Assembly (NCBI GenBank): GCA_016719785.1
Contig: JADJYJ010000006.1
Span: 248,001 to 312,000, forward strand
Origin: Candidatus Amarolinea dominans
GTDB lineage: Bacteria > Chloroflexota > Anaerolineae > SSC4 > Amarolineaceae
Direction of reading: 5' to 3'
Length of the DNA: 64,000 nucleotides
Of this stretch, positions 7,655-16,569 are shown in pieces. Numbering within the stretch: position 1 is the first letter of the stretch; every line of letters starts with the position of its first letter. A program made the position numbers and the translations under genes. The notes under the pieces are model-generated. The model was given only the letters and a program-made list of their open reading frames with translations. It was not told where the DNA came from and made no database searches.

Positions 7655-10198
7655 GTGAATATCCTCGGAACCCTTTCCGTTTTTCCCCACATCCCCGAGC
7701 GCATCCAACGCCTGCACGAATTAGCCGATAATTTGTGGTGGAGTTGGAACCCCGATGCGCAGGCCCTCTATGCCACCCTGAATGTGTCTCTGTGGGACAG
7801 CCTCGCGCACAATCCCGTCAAGTTTCTGCGTGAGGTCAGTCAGAAGAGCCTCAACCAGGCCGCCGGCGATGAGAACTACACCGCACTGTACGACCGGGTC
7901 ATGGCTGCATTCGACGCCTACATGCACCCGGACGCCACCTGGTTCGATCAGACCTACCCGGAATTGAAGGGCAAGAGCATCGCCTATTTTTCGGCTGAAT
8001 TTGGCCTGCACGAAGCGCTCCCCATCTATTCGGGCGGCCTCGGCGTCCTTTCGGGCGATCATTGCAAGGCCGCCAGTGACTTGGGCCTGCCGTTCATTGG
8101 CGTGGGTTTTCTCTATTCTGGCGGCTATTTTACCCAACGCATCACCGGCGATGGCCGCCAGGATGCATTCTACAGCAAGATCAAGTTCGACGAAGTGCCA
8201 ACGACGGCCGCGCGCAACAGCAACGGCGAGGAGGTCATTGTCAAGGTTGACCTATCGGGCCGTGCGGTCTACGCCAAAATCTGGAAGGTCCAGGTGGGAC
8301 GTATCCCGCTCTTCCTGATGGACACCGATGTGCCGCTCAACGACCCCCAAGACCGCGAGCTGTCGGCCCGGCTGTACGGCGGTGATAACGAGATCCGCAT
8401 CTCGCAGGAGATCGTGCTTGGCATCGGCGGCGTGCGGGCCATACGCGCGTTGGGCTACGACCCCGCCGTCTGGCATATGAACGAAGGCCATGCGGCCTTC
8501 CTGGGCCTGGAGCGCATCCGCGAACTGGTGCAAAATCAAGGGTTGACTTTCCAGCAGGCGCTGGAGGTTACCCGCGCCAGTTGCGTCTTCACCACGCATA
8601 CGCCGGTGCCTGCAGGCCATGACGCCTTCGGTTTCGACATGATGGACAAACACTTTGGGCACTACTGGGGCCAATTGGGTATCAATCGCGAGGCCTTCCT
8701 GCAGTTTGCGCGCCAGGATCAGCCCTGGGGCGCCACCTTCAGCATGACGGTGCTGGCGTTGCGCTGCTCCGGACAGGCCAACGGCGTCAGCAAGCTGCAT
8801 GGCGAAGTCTCGCGCGAAATGTGGACCTGGCTGTGGCCCGGTACTCCGGCAGCCGAGGTGCCCATCGGCCACATCACCAACGGCGTACACACGGAAACCT
8901 GGCTCTCGCCCGCGCTGTGTCCCCTGTTCGATAAATACCTGGGCACGGACTGGCGCATGCGCATTGACGATCCCACGCTCTGGCAGGGTGTCTACAACAT
9001 TCCGGATGAAGAGCTGTGGTCGGCGCTGCAGGAAGGCAAGGAGCGCCTCTTCCGCTTCATGGAGGCACGCGCCACAAATCGGGCCTACCGCATGGGCGAA
9101 GGGCCGGCGCGGCTCAAGCAGATTGCCACCTTCTTCAGCCCGAATACCCTGGTCATCGGCTTTGCCCGCCGCTTCGCAACCTACAAGCGCGCCACCATGA
9201 TCTTCAGCGATGTGGAGCGCATCAAACGCCTGGTGTCCAACCGCGAACGCCCGGTCATGATTCTGTTCTCGGGCAAGGCACACCCGGCCGACGAACCGGG
9301 CAAGGAGTTCATTCGCCAGATCTGCCAGATTGCCCAGCACCCCGATTTCGAGCACAAGGTGATGTTCATCGAGGACTACGACATGAACATCGGGCGCTAC
9401 CTGGTGCAGGGCGTAGATGTCTGGCTGAACAACCCGCGGCGCCCGCGTGAAGCCAGCGGCACCAGCGGTCAAAAAGCCGCGCTCAACGGCTGCCCCAATT
9501 TGAGTGTCCTCGACGGTTGGTGGGCTGAGGGTTACGACGGTCGCAATGGCTGGTCTATCGGCGAAGAACGCATGTACAAGGATGAGGCTACGCAGGACGC
9601 AGCTGACGCCCTGTCCCTCTACACCACCCTGGAAGATGAGGTCGTGCCGGCCTATTACCAGCGCGACGACGATGGTATTTCTCGTCGCTGGCTGAACATC
9701 ACGCGGGCCTCGATGAGCAGTGCTGGCTGGCTCTTCAGCATGGCGCGCATGATCAAAGAGTACACCACCGACATGTACGTGCCGGCCGCGCGTCATGACG
9801 CGGTGATGAGCGCCAACGGTTACGCACGCGCCCGCGAGGTGGCCGAGTGGAAGCATCGCGTCCAGTTCCACTGGCCGCAGATGTTCATCGAAGCCAGCGG
9901 CCCGCGCGATGGTCAACTGACCGTGGGCGAACCGGTCGAAATAAACGCAACCGTGCGCCTGAGCGGATTGACGCCCTCCGAGGTGGCGGTGGAGATCGTC
10001 CACGGTTTCCAGGATGGCGCCGTTGGCTTCACCGACGAGCCGATGCAGCTTGTGGGGCGCACCAACGATGGCGGCTATCTCTACCGTGGCCTGCTTGCCC
10101 CCGCCGCCAGCGGCCAGATCATCTATGGCGTGCGCATCGTTCCCGTGCATCCCGACTTGTTCAACAAACACGAAATGGCCCTGGTGCGCTGGGCCTGA
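7655..10198 (+). CDS. glgP: Alpha-glucan (glycogen/maltodextrin) phosphorylase, GT35
   Basis: An 847-residue protein with GTG start, preceded by AAGGAGCT seven bases upstream. It removes glucose 1-phosphate from alpha-1,4-glucans using PLP. The N-terminus contains LADNLWWSWNPDAQALY, typical of the DUF3417-containing AlgP/GlgP subgroup found outside enterobacteria. YFSAEFGLHEALPIYSGGLG, the substrate-site segment VWHMNEGHAAFLGLERI and the PLP lysine motif ASGTSGQKAALNGCPNLSVL (about residue 605) are all visible. The C-terminal 100 residues form a probable beta-rich module. The gene is monocistronic by appearance: its own promoter upstream and a hairpin terminator downstream. Confidence 0.95.
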   Translation: MNILGTLSVFPHIPERIQRLHELADNLWWSWNPDAQALYATLNVSLWDSLAHNPVKFLREVSQKSLNQAAGDENYTALYDRVMAAFDAYMHPDATWFDQTYPELKGKSIAYFSAEFGLHEALPIYSGGLGVLSGDHCKAASDLGLPFIGVGFLYSGGYFTQRITGDGRQDAFYSKIKFDEVPTTAARNSNGEEVIVKVDLSGRAVYAKIWKVQVGRIPLFLMDTDVPLNDPQDRELSARLYGGDNEIRISQEIVLGIGGVRAIRALGYDPAVWHMNEGHAAFLGLERIRELVQNQGLTFQQALEVTRASCVFTTHTPVPAGHDAFGFDMMDKHFGHYWGQLGINREAFLQFARQDQPWGATFSMTVLALRCSGQANGVSKLHGEVSREMWTWLWPGTPAAEVPIGHITNGVHTETWLSPALCPLFDKYLGTDWRMRIDDPTLWQGVYNIPDEELWSALQEGKERLFRFMEARATNRAYRMGEGPARLKQIATFFSPNTLVIGFARRFATYKRATMIFSDVERIKRLVSNRERPVMILFSGKAHPADEPGKEFIRQICQIAQHPDFEHKVMFIEDYDMNIGRYLVQGVDVWLNNPRRPREASGTSGQKAALNGCPNLSVLDGWWAEGYDGRNGWSIGEERMYKDEATQDAADALSLYTTLEDEVVPAYYQRDDDGISRRWLNITRASMSSAGWLFSMARMIKEYTTDMYVPAARHDAVMSANGYARAREVAEWKHRVQFHWPQMFIEASGPRDGQLTVGEPVEINATVRLSGLTPSEVAVEIVHGFQDGAVGFTDEPMQLVGRTNDGGYLYRGLLAPAASGQIIYGVRIVPVHPDLFNKHEMALVRWA

Positions 10199-10218
10199 AC
10201 CCGTGACGTTTGTCGTCG

Positions 10219-10252
10219 CAGAAACCCGGCTTCTCGCACAGCCGGGTTTCTG
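10219..10252 (+). terminator. Hairpin terminator after the glucan phosphorylase gene
   Basis: CAGAAACCCGGCTTC and GCCGGGTTTCTG form an 11-12 bp stem, followed by CCCTTTGT. It sits in the 71-base gap before glnE. The T-tract is short. Confidence 0.65.
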
Positions 10253-10269
10253 CCCTTTGTAATTGACCT

Positions 10270-13200
10270 ATGAATCCCTATCTTGAACTTCTGCGCGCGC
10301 AACTGACCCCGGCCGCGGCCGCCGACCTGTTGACGGCCGCGCAGGTCACCGACCCCCACGCGGCGGTGCGGCGGCTGCAAGGCATCAGCCAGGATGCACT
10401 GACCCAGGAGGCGTTGGCCGCGTGTCTGGCCGTTGTGCTGCCCGCGGTGGCCGGCGCGGCCAGCCCCACTGCAGCCCTCGTCAGCTTCGAACGCTTCGCC
10501 CGCAGCGCGGCACAGCCGGCCGACCTGTTTCTCTACCTGGCAGCCAACCCGCGCCAGGTGGAAATGCTCATCACCCTTTTTGCCGGCAGCCATTTTCTCA
10601 GCGAAATCCTCCTGCGCAATCCAGACTACTTTCGCCTGTTCAGCGAACGCCGCGAGCTGTCACAGCCCAAAACCGCGGCGCAGCTCTATGCCGAAGCGCA
10701 GAAGGCCCTGGCGCCTTTTGTCGAACCGTTCGATCAGCTCAACGCCCTGCGCCGTTTTCAGCGTTGGGAACTGCTGCGCATCGGCGCGGCCGACTTCTTC
10801 GGCCTGCTCGATCTGCCCAAAGTGACCCTGCAGCTCTCGCGTCTGGCCGACGCCCTGGTGTGGCAATGCCTGACCATGGCCGCCTGGCGCGCCGAGCGCG
10901 CCAGCGCCGGCTTCATCGTCATCGCCCTGGGCAAACTGGGCGGCGAAGAACTGAACTACAGCTCAGACATTGACCTGCTCTTCATCGCTCGTGACCATCC
11001 TACCGATTATCAGGCCCTCAGCCAGCACCTGATTGACGCCCTCGTGCGCGCCACGCCAGAGGGTTTCCTCTACCGGGTGGACATGCGACTGCGCCCCTGG
11101 GGCGGCGTCGGCCCGCTCGTCTCCTCACTCGATGGTTACCTGGGCTACCTGCGCCAGGACGCCCGTCTGTGGGAAAAACAGGCCCTGCTCAAGGCGCGCG
11201 TCATCGCCGGCGATGACGCGCTGGCCGCGGACTTCATGCAACAGGTGCAGCCGTTCATCTTCAGCGCCACGCCCGCAGAGGTTCGCACCAGCGTGGCCGC
11301 CATGAAACAGCGCACCGAATCCAGCCTGGCCGCGCGCGGACGCACCTGGGGTGAGGTCAAACTGGGCGAAGGCTCCATCCGGGACGCCGAATTTGTCGCC
11401 CAATATCTGCAACTGGCGCACGGCGCTGAGCGCCCAGCTTTGCGTACCGGCAAGACCCTGGAAGCCCTGCCGCAGCTCTTCAGCGCCGATTTGATCACCG
11501 CCGACGACTATCGCACCCTGTCCGACGGCTACATCTTCATGCGCGCCGTCGAACATTACCTGCAGCTCATGCACTACCGTCAAACCTCCAGCCTGCCCAC
11601 GGCCGCAGACGAACTGACCACCTTTGCGCGGCGCCTCGGTTTCAACGGCGCCGACGCCGGCGCGCGCTTTCTCGCCCGCTACGAACAGCAGCGCGCCGCC
11701 ATTCGCGCGGTCTATCTGCGCCACCTGGGCGATCTCAGCGTCCCCGCCGCGGACCCGGCCCAGCCGCCGGCCGACTCGATGGCCTCGCCGGCCGTGCAGC
11801 GCCACCTGGCCCGGCTTGACCCCGCCTACACCCTGGTCTTCAGCGAGGCGGAGATCGAACGCCACACGTCGCTTGTCGCGCGCCTGAGCGCCGCTAACCT
11901 GGTGGAGGTGGATGCCGCGGCGGTCGAAGGCGGCCTGTGGCGAGTGACCATCGTAGCGTTCGATTACCTGGGCGAGCTATCGCTGATCTGCGGCCTGCTG
12001 GCGGTGCATGGCTTCGACATCCTGGATGGCGATGTCTTCACCTACGAACCGGTCAGCGGCCCCGCGCCCCCCGGCGACCGCGGGCGCGGGTTCTACCGCG
12101 ATAGCCTGCGCCGCGCGCCCCTGCAGGCCACGCGCCCGCCGGAGGCCGATGTCCGGCAAAAGATCGTAGATGTCTTCACGGTGCGCCCCACCCTACACGA
12201 TCTGGCGCCGGACGTGTGGACGCGTTACCGTCGCGACCTCGACGCGCTTCTGCGCCTGCTGCAGGAGCATCAGAGCGCGCTGGCGCAGGGTGCTCTGGTC
12301 AAACGGTTTGCCGCGCGTCTGCGTGAGGCGAGCAGCAGCGGCAGCACGCTCTACCCCATCGAAGTGCAGATTGACAACCGGCAGTCTGCGCGCTACACCG
12401 TGCTGACCATCGAGGCGCAGGACACGACCGGCTTTCTCTACGAACTGACCAACGCGTTGGCGCTCAACGACCTTTACATTGCGCGGGTCACGGTGGACAC
12501 TCTCGGCAGCCATGTGCATGACACTCTCTATGTCACCGACGCCCGCGGCGACAAGATCACTGCGCCGGCGCGCCAGCGCGAGCTACGTGCCGCGATCGTC
12601 CTGGTCAAACACTTTACCCATCTGCTGCCACGTTCGCCCGACCCGGAATCGGCCCTGCTGCACTTTCGCGCCTTCCTGGGCCAGCTCTTCAGCCAGCCCA
12701 ACTGGCCCGATGAACTGGTGTCACTGGAACGGCCAGAGGTGTTGAGCGCGCTGGCCCGCCTGCTGGGCGTCAGCGATTTCCTCTGGAACGACTTTCTGCG
12801 TATGCAGTACGCCAACCTCTTTCCGGTGGTACGCGATGTGGATGCACTGCACGCCGCGCGCCCCCGCGCACAATTGGCCGCCGATCTGGATGCTCGCCTG
12901 CGCGCGACGCCGGATGCGCCCGGCCGGCGTGACGTGCTCAACGCGTTCAAGGATCGCGAGATATTCCGCATTGACATGCGCTATATCTTGGGCCATGTGA
13001 CCGAGTTTGGTCAGTTCTCCGGCGAGCTGAGCGATCTGGCGGATGTGGTGGTGCAGGCCACCTTTGGCGTTGTCCTGCAGCCACTGCTCGCCGAGCACGG
13101 CGCCCCTCTCCTCGACCCTGTGGCTGACCAGACGCCTGCATCTGCGCCAACCGCTTGCCCGCTGACGGTGTGCGCGCTGGGCAAGGCTGGCGGCCGCGAG

Positions 13201-14007
13201 TTGGGCTTTGCCTCAGACATCGAACTGCTGTTCATCTACGCGGGCAGTGGTCAGACGCGCGGCCCGGCCGTCATCTCCAACGCGGAGTTCTACGAGCGCC
13301 TGGTGCAGTCCTTTGTCAGTACCATCCGCGCCAAGCGCGAGGGCATCTTTGAGATTGATCTGCGCCTGCGCCCGTACGGCAAAGCCGGCAGCCTGGCCGT
13401 CTCCCTGGCCTCATTTCAGCGTTACTTTGCGCCCGGCGGCCCGGCCTGGGCCTATGAACGCCAGGCCCTGATTCGCTTGCGCCCCCTCGCCGGCGATGTC
13501 GAGTTTGGCCGCCAGATCGTAGCGCAGCGCGATCAGTTTGTCTACACCGGCGAGCCATTCGATGTCGCGGCCATGCGCGCCATGCGCGAACGCCAGTTGC
13601 GTCACCTGGTCACCGCAGGCGCGTTCAACGCCAAGTTCAGCCCCGGCGGTGCAGTGGACATCGAATACCTGGTGCAGGGGCTGCAGATCAACCACGGCCT
13701 TGCGCACCCGGCCCTGCGCCTGACCAACACGCGCGAGGCCCTGGCCGCGCTGGCGCAGGTCGGCATCCTGGCTCAGGACGACTATGAGCGCCTGCGTGAC
13801 GCCCATATGTTCATCCGTCGCCTGGTCAACGCCCTGCGCATGGTGCGCGGCAACACCAAAGACCTGACCGTGCCACCGGCCGCCAGCGAAGAATACCGCT
13901 TCCTGGCTGACCGCCTGGGCTACGGCGCCGATCTGGAGCGCCTGCGCGCCGATCTCAACCGCCATCCAACCTTCGTGCAACAACTGAGCGTACGCTTATT
14001 GGGCTAA
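10270..14007 (+). CDS. glnE: GlnE-type glutamine synthetase adenylyltransferase with internal ACT domains
   Basis: A 1245-residue protein, about 300 longer than typical bifunctional GlnE (about 950). Two nucleotidyltransferase cores are seen: ALGKLGGEELNYSSDIDLLF (about residue 220) and ALGKAGGRELGFASDIELLF (about residue 970), each with the G-G-x12-D-x-D pattern. In known GlnE these are the deadenylylating (N) and adenylylating (C) halves, which modify a tyrosine of GlnA. The extra length lies between them. Residues about 555-640 (VTIVAFDYLGELSLICGLLA) and 705-775 (TIEAQDTTGFLYELTNALAL) look like two ACT domains, as in the C-terminus of GlnD, the glutamine sensor. Direct glutamine sensing by this protein is inference. 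A glnA gene with a matching target site lies at 30685-32091. Confidence 0.88.
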   Translation: MNPYLELLRAQLTPAAAADLLTAAQVTDPHAAVRRLQGISQDALTQEALAACLAVVLPAVAGAASPTAALVSFERFARSAAQPADLFLYLAANPRQVEMLITLFAGSHFLSEILLRNPDYFRLFSERRELSQPKTAAQLYAEAQKALAPFVEPFDQLNALRRFQRWELLRIGAADFFGLLDLPKVTLQLSRLADALVWQCLTMAAWRAERASAGFIVIALGKLGGEELNYSSDIDLLFIARDHPTDYQALSQHLIDALVRATPEGFLYRVDMRLRPWGGVGPLVSSLDGYLGYLRQDARLWEKQALLKARVIAGDDALAADFMQQVQPFIFSATPAEVRTSVAAMKQRTESSLAARGRTWGEVKLGEGSIRDAEFVAQYLQLAHGAERPALRTGKTLEALPQLFSADLITADDYRTLSDGYIFMRAVEHYLQLMHYRQTSSLPTAADELTTFARRLGFNGADAGARFLARYEQQRAAIRAVYLRHLGDLSVPAADPAQPPADSMASPAVQRHLARLDPAYTLVFSEAEIERHTSLVARLSAANLVEVDAAAVEGGLWRVTIVAFDYLGELSLICGLLAVHGFDILDGDVFTYEPVSGPAPPGDRGRGFYRDSLRRAPLQATRPPEADVRQKIVDVFTVRPTLHDLAPDVWTRYRRDLDALLRLLQEHQSALAQGALVKRFAARLREASSSGSTLYPIEVQIDNRQSARYTVLTIEAQDTTGFLYELTNALALNDLYIARVTVDTLGSHVHDTLYVTDARGDKITAPARQRELRAAIVLVKHFTHLLPRSPDPESALLHFRAFLGQLFSQPNWPDELVSLERPEVLSALARLLGVSDFLWNDFLRMQYANLFPVVRDVDALHAARPRAQLAADLDARLRATPDAPGRRDVLNAFKDREIFRIDMRYILGHVTEFGQFSGELSDLADVVVQATFGVVLQPLLAEHGAPLLDPVADQTPASAPTACPLTVCALGKAGGRELGFASDIELLFIYAGSGQTRGPAVISNAEFYERLVQSFVSTIRAKREGIFEIDLRLRPYGKAGSLAVSLASFQRYFAPGGPAWAYERQALIRLRPLAGDVEFGRQIVAQRDQFVYTGEPFDVAAMRAMRERQLRHLVTAGAFNAKFSPGGAVDIEYLVQGLQINHGLAHPALRLTNTREALAALAQVGILAQDDYERLRDAHMFIRRLVNALRMVRGNTKDLTVPPAASEEYRFLADRLGYGADLERLRADLNRHPTFVQQLSVRLLG

Positions 14008-14026
14008 TAGCCGCGTGGAGGACGCC

Positions 14027-15994
14027 ATGAAACACAGCCAATCTTTCATCGTGACGTTTGTTCTTGCTCTGTTCGTAGCCGTGACCAACGCAGCCTCGGC
14101 GCAACCTGTTGCCCCCGGCAACTGGCAGTGCTGGGGGCTGAATGATCCTAATCCGTGCCAGCTCTCATTAAGCTCGGCGGCGATGGTCTCGCCCACGGAC
14201 GGCTGGGCCGTCGGTGAAGGCGGCATCATCCTGCACTGGAATGGCAGCGTGTGGTCTCAGGTTACCAGCCCGATCACCGGCTGGCTACTCTCAGTGGCGA
14301 TGGTTTCGACCACGGACGGTTGGGCTGTTGGTGAAGGAGGCGTCATTCTGCATTGGAACGGCAGCACCTGGTCCTCAGCACCAGTTTCGCTTGCTGCAAA
14401 GGCTGCCAGTCCCCTCACGAGTTCGCTCCATTCCGTAGACATGACCTCGGCCAGCGACGGGTGGATTGTGGGTGAAGCGGGCATCATCTTACACTGGAAT
14501 GGCAACACTTGGATGCAGGTCGTTGGCCCGACACTGTCGGACCTGAAGTCGGTCGCCATGGTGTCGGCCATGGACGGCTGGGCAGTGGGCGAGGGCGTTA
14601 TCCTGCACTGGGATGGCAGTAGCTGGTCCCAGGTCACCAGCCCGACGACTCAGGTCATAAGCTCTGTCGCCATGGTATCGGCAACGGATGGATGGGCTGC
14701 GGGCTACGACACCCTCTTTCACTGGGACGGCAGCGCCTGGGTGCAGTTCGCTACTCCTGCCACGGAGCCGTTGTTTTCAGTGGGAATGGTATCGGCAACG
14801 GACGGCTGGGCGGTGGGCTACAATGGGGTTATCCTGCACTGGGACGGCGACACCTGGGCTGTGGCCACCAGCCCAACCACAGGCTCACTCAATTCTGTGT
14901 TCATGGTGTCGCCAACGGACGGCTGGGCCGTGGGCGAAGGGGGCATCATCATACACTGGAATGGCGGCTTTTGGGCCTATGTCGTCAGTCCGCGACAACA
15001 TGACCTGACTTCGGTGGACATGGTTTCAGCGACAGACGGCTGGGCCCTGGCCTACGACACCATGTTGCGTTGGAACGGCAACACCTGGACGCAAGTCGCC
15101 CTCCCCACGACAGAGGCGCTCTTCTCAGTGGACATGGTCGCAGCGACGGACGGCTGGGCGGTGGGCTACAATGGGGTTATCCTGCGCTGGAACGGCAACG
15201 CCTGGACACAGGTCGCCAGCCCAACCACGGAATGGCTGCTGTCAGTGGCAATGGTCTCGGCTACGGATGGCTGGGCAGTTGGTGAAGGCGGCAATATCGT
15301 ACACTGGAACGGCAACGCCTGGACGCAGGAGGCCAGCCCCACATCGTCGGGCTTGGGTTCGGTGAGCATGGTATCGGCCACGGATGGCTGGGCCGTGGGC
15401 AACTACGGCATCATTTTGCATTGGAACGGCAGCGACTGGTTACAGGTCACCAGCCCAACCACTGGCTCACTCAATTCTGTGTTCATGGTGTCGCCAACGG
15501 ACGGCTGGGCCGTGGGCAACTACGGCATCATCATACATTGGGATGGCACTGCGTGGATGCAAGCCGCCAGTTCGACCACGCAATGGCTGAGATCGGTGGT
15601 CATGGTCTCAGCCGCGGAGGGCTGGGCAGTGGGCAATGGTGGGGCCATTCTTTACTGGGATGGCACTACTTGGACCCAAGCCGCCAGCCCTACCACCCAT
15701 CCCCTGTCTGCGGTGGACATGGTGTCGGCCATAGACGGCTGGGCGGTGAGCGATTCGGGTGTTATCGTGCGCTACACGGCGCCAGCGCCTCCCACTGGTA
15801 TTCACTTCACCGCGTTCAATCAGGCGCCGCCAGGCCTGGCCAAGCAAGGGTGGGGACTCTTCGGACTGGGAGCGATGCTACTCCTGCTGGGTCGTTTGGT
15901 TCGACATTTGGCATTGCAGACGCCAGCCGACGTTGATATTCGGAATACAAACGAGAAGGACCCGATCAATGACCGAATCCTTCTCGTTTACTGA
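14027..15994 (+). CDS. Secreted 14-repeat beta-propeller-like protein
   Basis: A 655-residue protein starting MKHSQSFIVTFVLALF, with GGAGGA about four bases before ATG 14027. The signal peptide ends near AASAQ. The body is 14 tandem repeats of about 38 residues with consensus SVxMVSATDGWAVGxxGxIL followed by HWNGxxWxQVxSPTT. Such W/DGWAVG repeats resemble YCF48/BNR-like propeller strands; 14 copies fit two seven-bladed propellers (inference). The C-terminus has one TM helix (WGLFGLGAMLLLLGRLV) and a polar tail. No catalytic motif is seen; adhesion or a surface scaffold is possible. Neighbouring repeats are nearly identical at DNA level (14881-14940 versus 15463-15520), suggesting recent internal duplication. 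Confidence 0.8.
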   Translation: MKHSQSFIVTFVLALFVAVTNAASAQPVAPGNWQCWGLNDPNPCQLSLSSAAMVSPTDGWAVGEGGIILHWNGSVWSQVTSPITGWLLSVAMVSTTDGWAVGEGGVILHWNGSTWSSAPVSLAAKAASPLTSSLHSVDMTSASDGWIVGEAGIILHWNGNTWMQVVGPTLSDLKSVAMVSAMDGWAVGEGVILHWDGSSWSQVTSPTTQVISSVAMVSATDGWAAGYDTLFHWDGSAWVQFATPATEPLFSVGMVSATDGWAVGYNGVILHWDGDTWAVATSPTTGSLNSVFMVSPTDGWAVGEGGIIIHWNGGFWAYVVSPRQHDLTSVDMVSATDGWALAYDTMLRWNGNTWTQVALPTTEALFSVDMVAATDGWAVGYNGVILRWNGNAWTQVASPTTEWLLSVAMVSATDGWAVGEGGNIVHWNGNAWTQEASPTSSGLGSVSMVSATDGWAVGNYGIILHWNGSDWLQVTSPTTGSLNSVFMVSPTDGWAVGNYGIIIHWDGTAWMQAASSTTQWLRSVVMVSAAEGWAVGNGGAILYWDGTTWTQAASPTTHPLSAVDMVSAIDGWAVSDSGVIVRYTAPAPPTGIHFTAFNQAPPGLAKQGWGLFGLGAMLLLLGRLVRHLALQTPADVDIRNTNEKDPINDRILLVY

Positions 15995-16039
15995 GCACGG
16001 GAGGAGGTAATCTCGACGATTGCCTCCTCGTGCATTTTT
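15995..16039 (+). terminator. Terminator of the propeller-protein gene
   Basis: GAGGAGGTAA pairs with TTGCCTCCTC inside a GCACG/CGTGC outer stem, followed by ATTTTTC. It starts immediately after the stop codon and lies between convergent genes. Confidence 0.8.
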
Positions 16040-16066
16040 CAACCCGCGCATCACGCGCGCGAGTCA

Positions 16067-16279
16067 CTAGATCTTTTGGACGTTGCTAGCCGACGGGCCT
16101 TTGGGTCCCTGTTCGATTGCAAACTCGACGTGATCGCCTTCGGCCAGGCTGCGGAAGCCCTGACCCATGATTGCGGACTGGTGGACAAATACGTCTTTTG
16201 CGCCGGACTCAGGCGTAATGAAGCCGAAGCCCTTCTGATCGTTGAACCACTTGACGACGCCCTTTTCGCGAACTGCCAT
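16067..16279 (-). CDS. cspA: Cold-shock protein, CspA family
   Basis: A 70-residue single-domain OB-fold protein, MAVREKGVVKWFNDQKGFGF. RNP1 (KGFGFI) and RNP2 (VFVHQSAI) are present, so it is expected to bind single-stranded RNA/DNA as an RNA chaperone. AAGGAG lies seven bases before the ATG. It has its own promoter (16441-16469) and a leader of about 155 bases, like the long leaders of enterobacterial csp genes. That leader contains a terminator-like hairpin, listed separately. Confidence 0.96.
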   Translation of the reverse strand: MAVREKGVVKWFNDQKGFGFITPESGAKDVFVHQSAIMGQGFRSLAEGDHVEFAIEQGPKGPSASNVQKI

Positions 16280-16357
16280 GTTGAAAACTCCTTTTCCAAA
16301 TTATGATCCTGCGCTACAACCGTAGCCATGGTGCAAAACGTGGTCGTTCCCAACGGT

Positions 16358-16396
16358 AAAATAAAAGAGCCGTAAGACTTAAAGTCTTTACGGCTC
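16358..16396 (-). terminator. Terminator-like hairpin inside the cspA leader
   Basis: On the minus strand GAGCCGTAAAGACTT pairs with AAGTCTTACGGCTC, followed by TTTTATTTTA. It lies between the cspA promoter and its start codon, about 40 bases after the predicted transcription start. It may be an attenuator, or the terminator for read-through from the GH32 gene that ends at 16570. Confidence 0.75.
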
Positions 16397-16440
16397 ATTT
16401 GCTTGGCACATCAAAGGACTTACTACATCTTGCAGAGTGT

Positions 16441-16469
16441 ATCATACTTTAATTCGCTAACGGTGTCAA
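16441..16469 (-). promoter_or_regulatory. Sigma-70 promoter of cspA
   Basis: Minus strand: TTGACA (16469-16464), a 17-base spacer and TATGAT (16446-16441). Predicted start of transcription is near 16434. The boxes match 6/6 and 5/6 of consensus. Confidence 0.8.
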
Positions 16470-16569
16470 ATTGACGATACGCGAAAAACAAGGATGAGGC
16501 GCGCAAGATCAGTTGGAGTAAGACCAAAACTCCACAGGGCCATGACTACATTCTCTGTCTTCTCGTCGC

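Noticed and set aside
8252..10171. Open frame of about 639 codons antisense to the glucan phosphorylase gene
   Set aside because: His/Ala-rich composition typical of a complement-strand shadow; the sense gene has all catalytic motifs.
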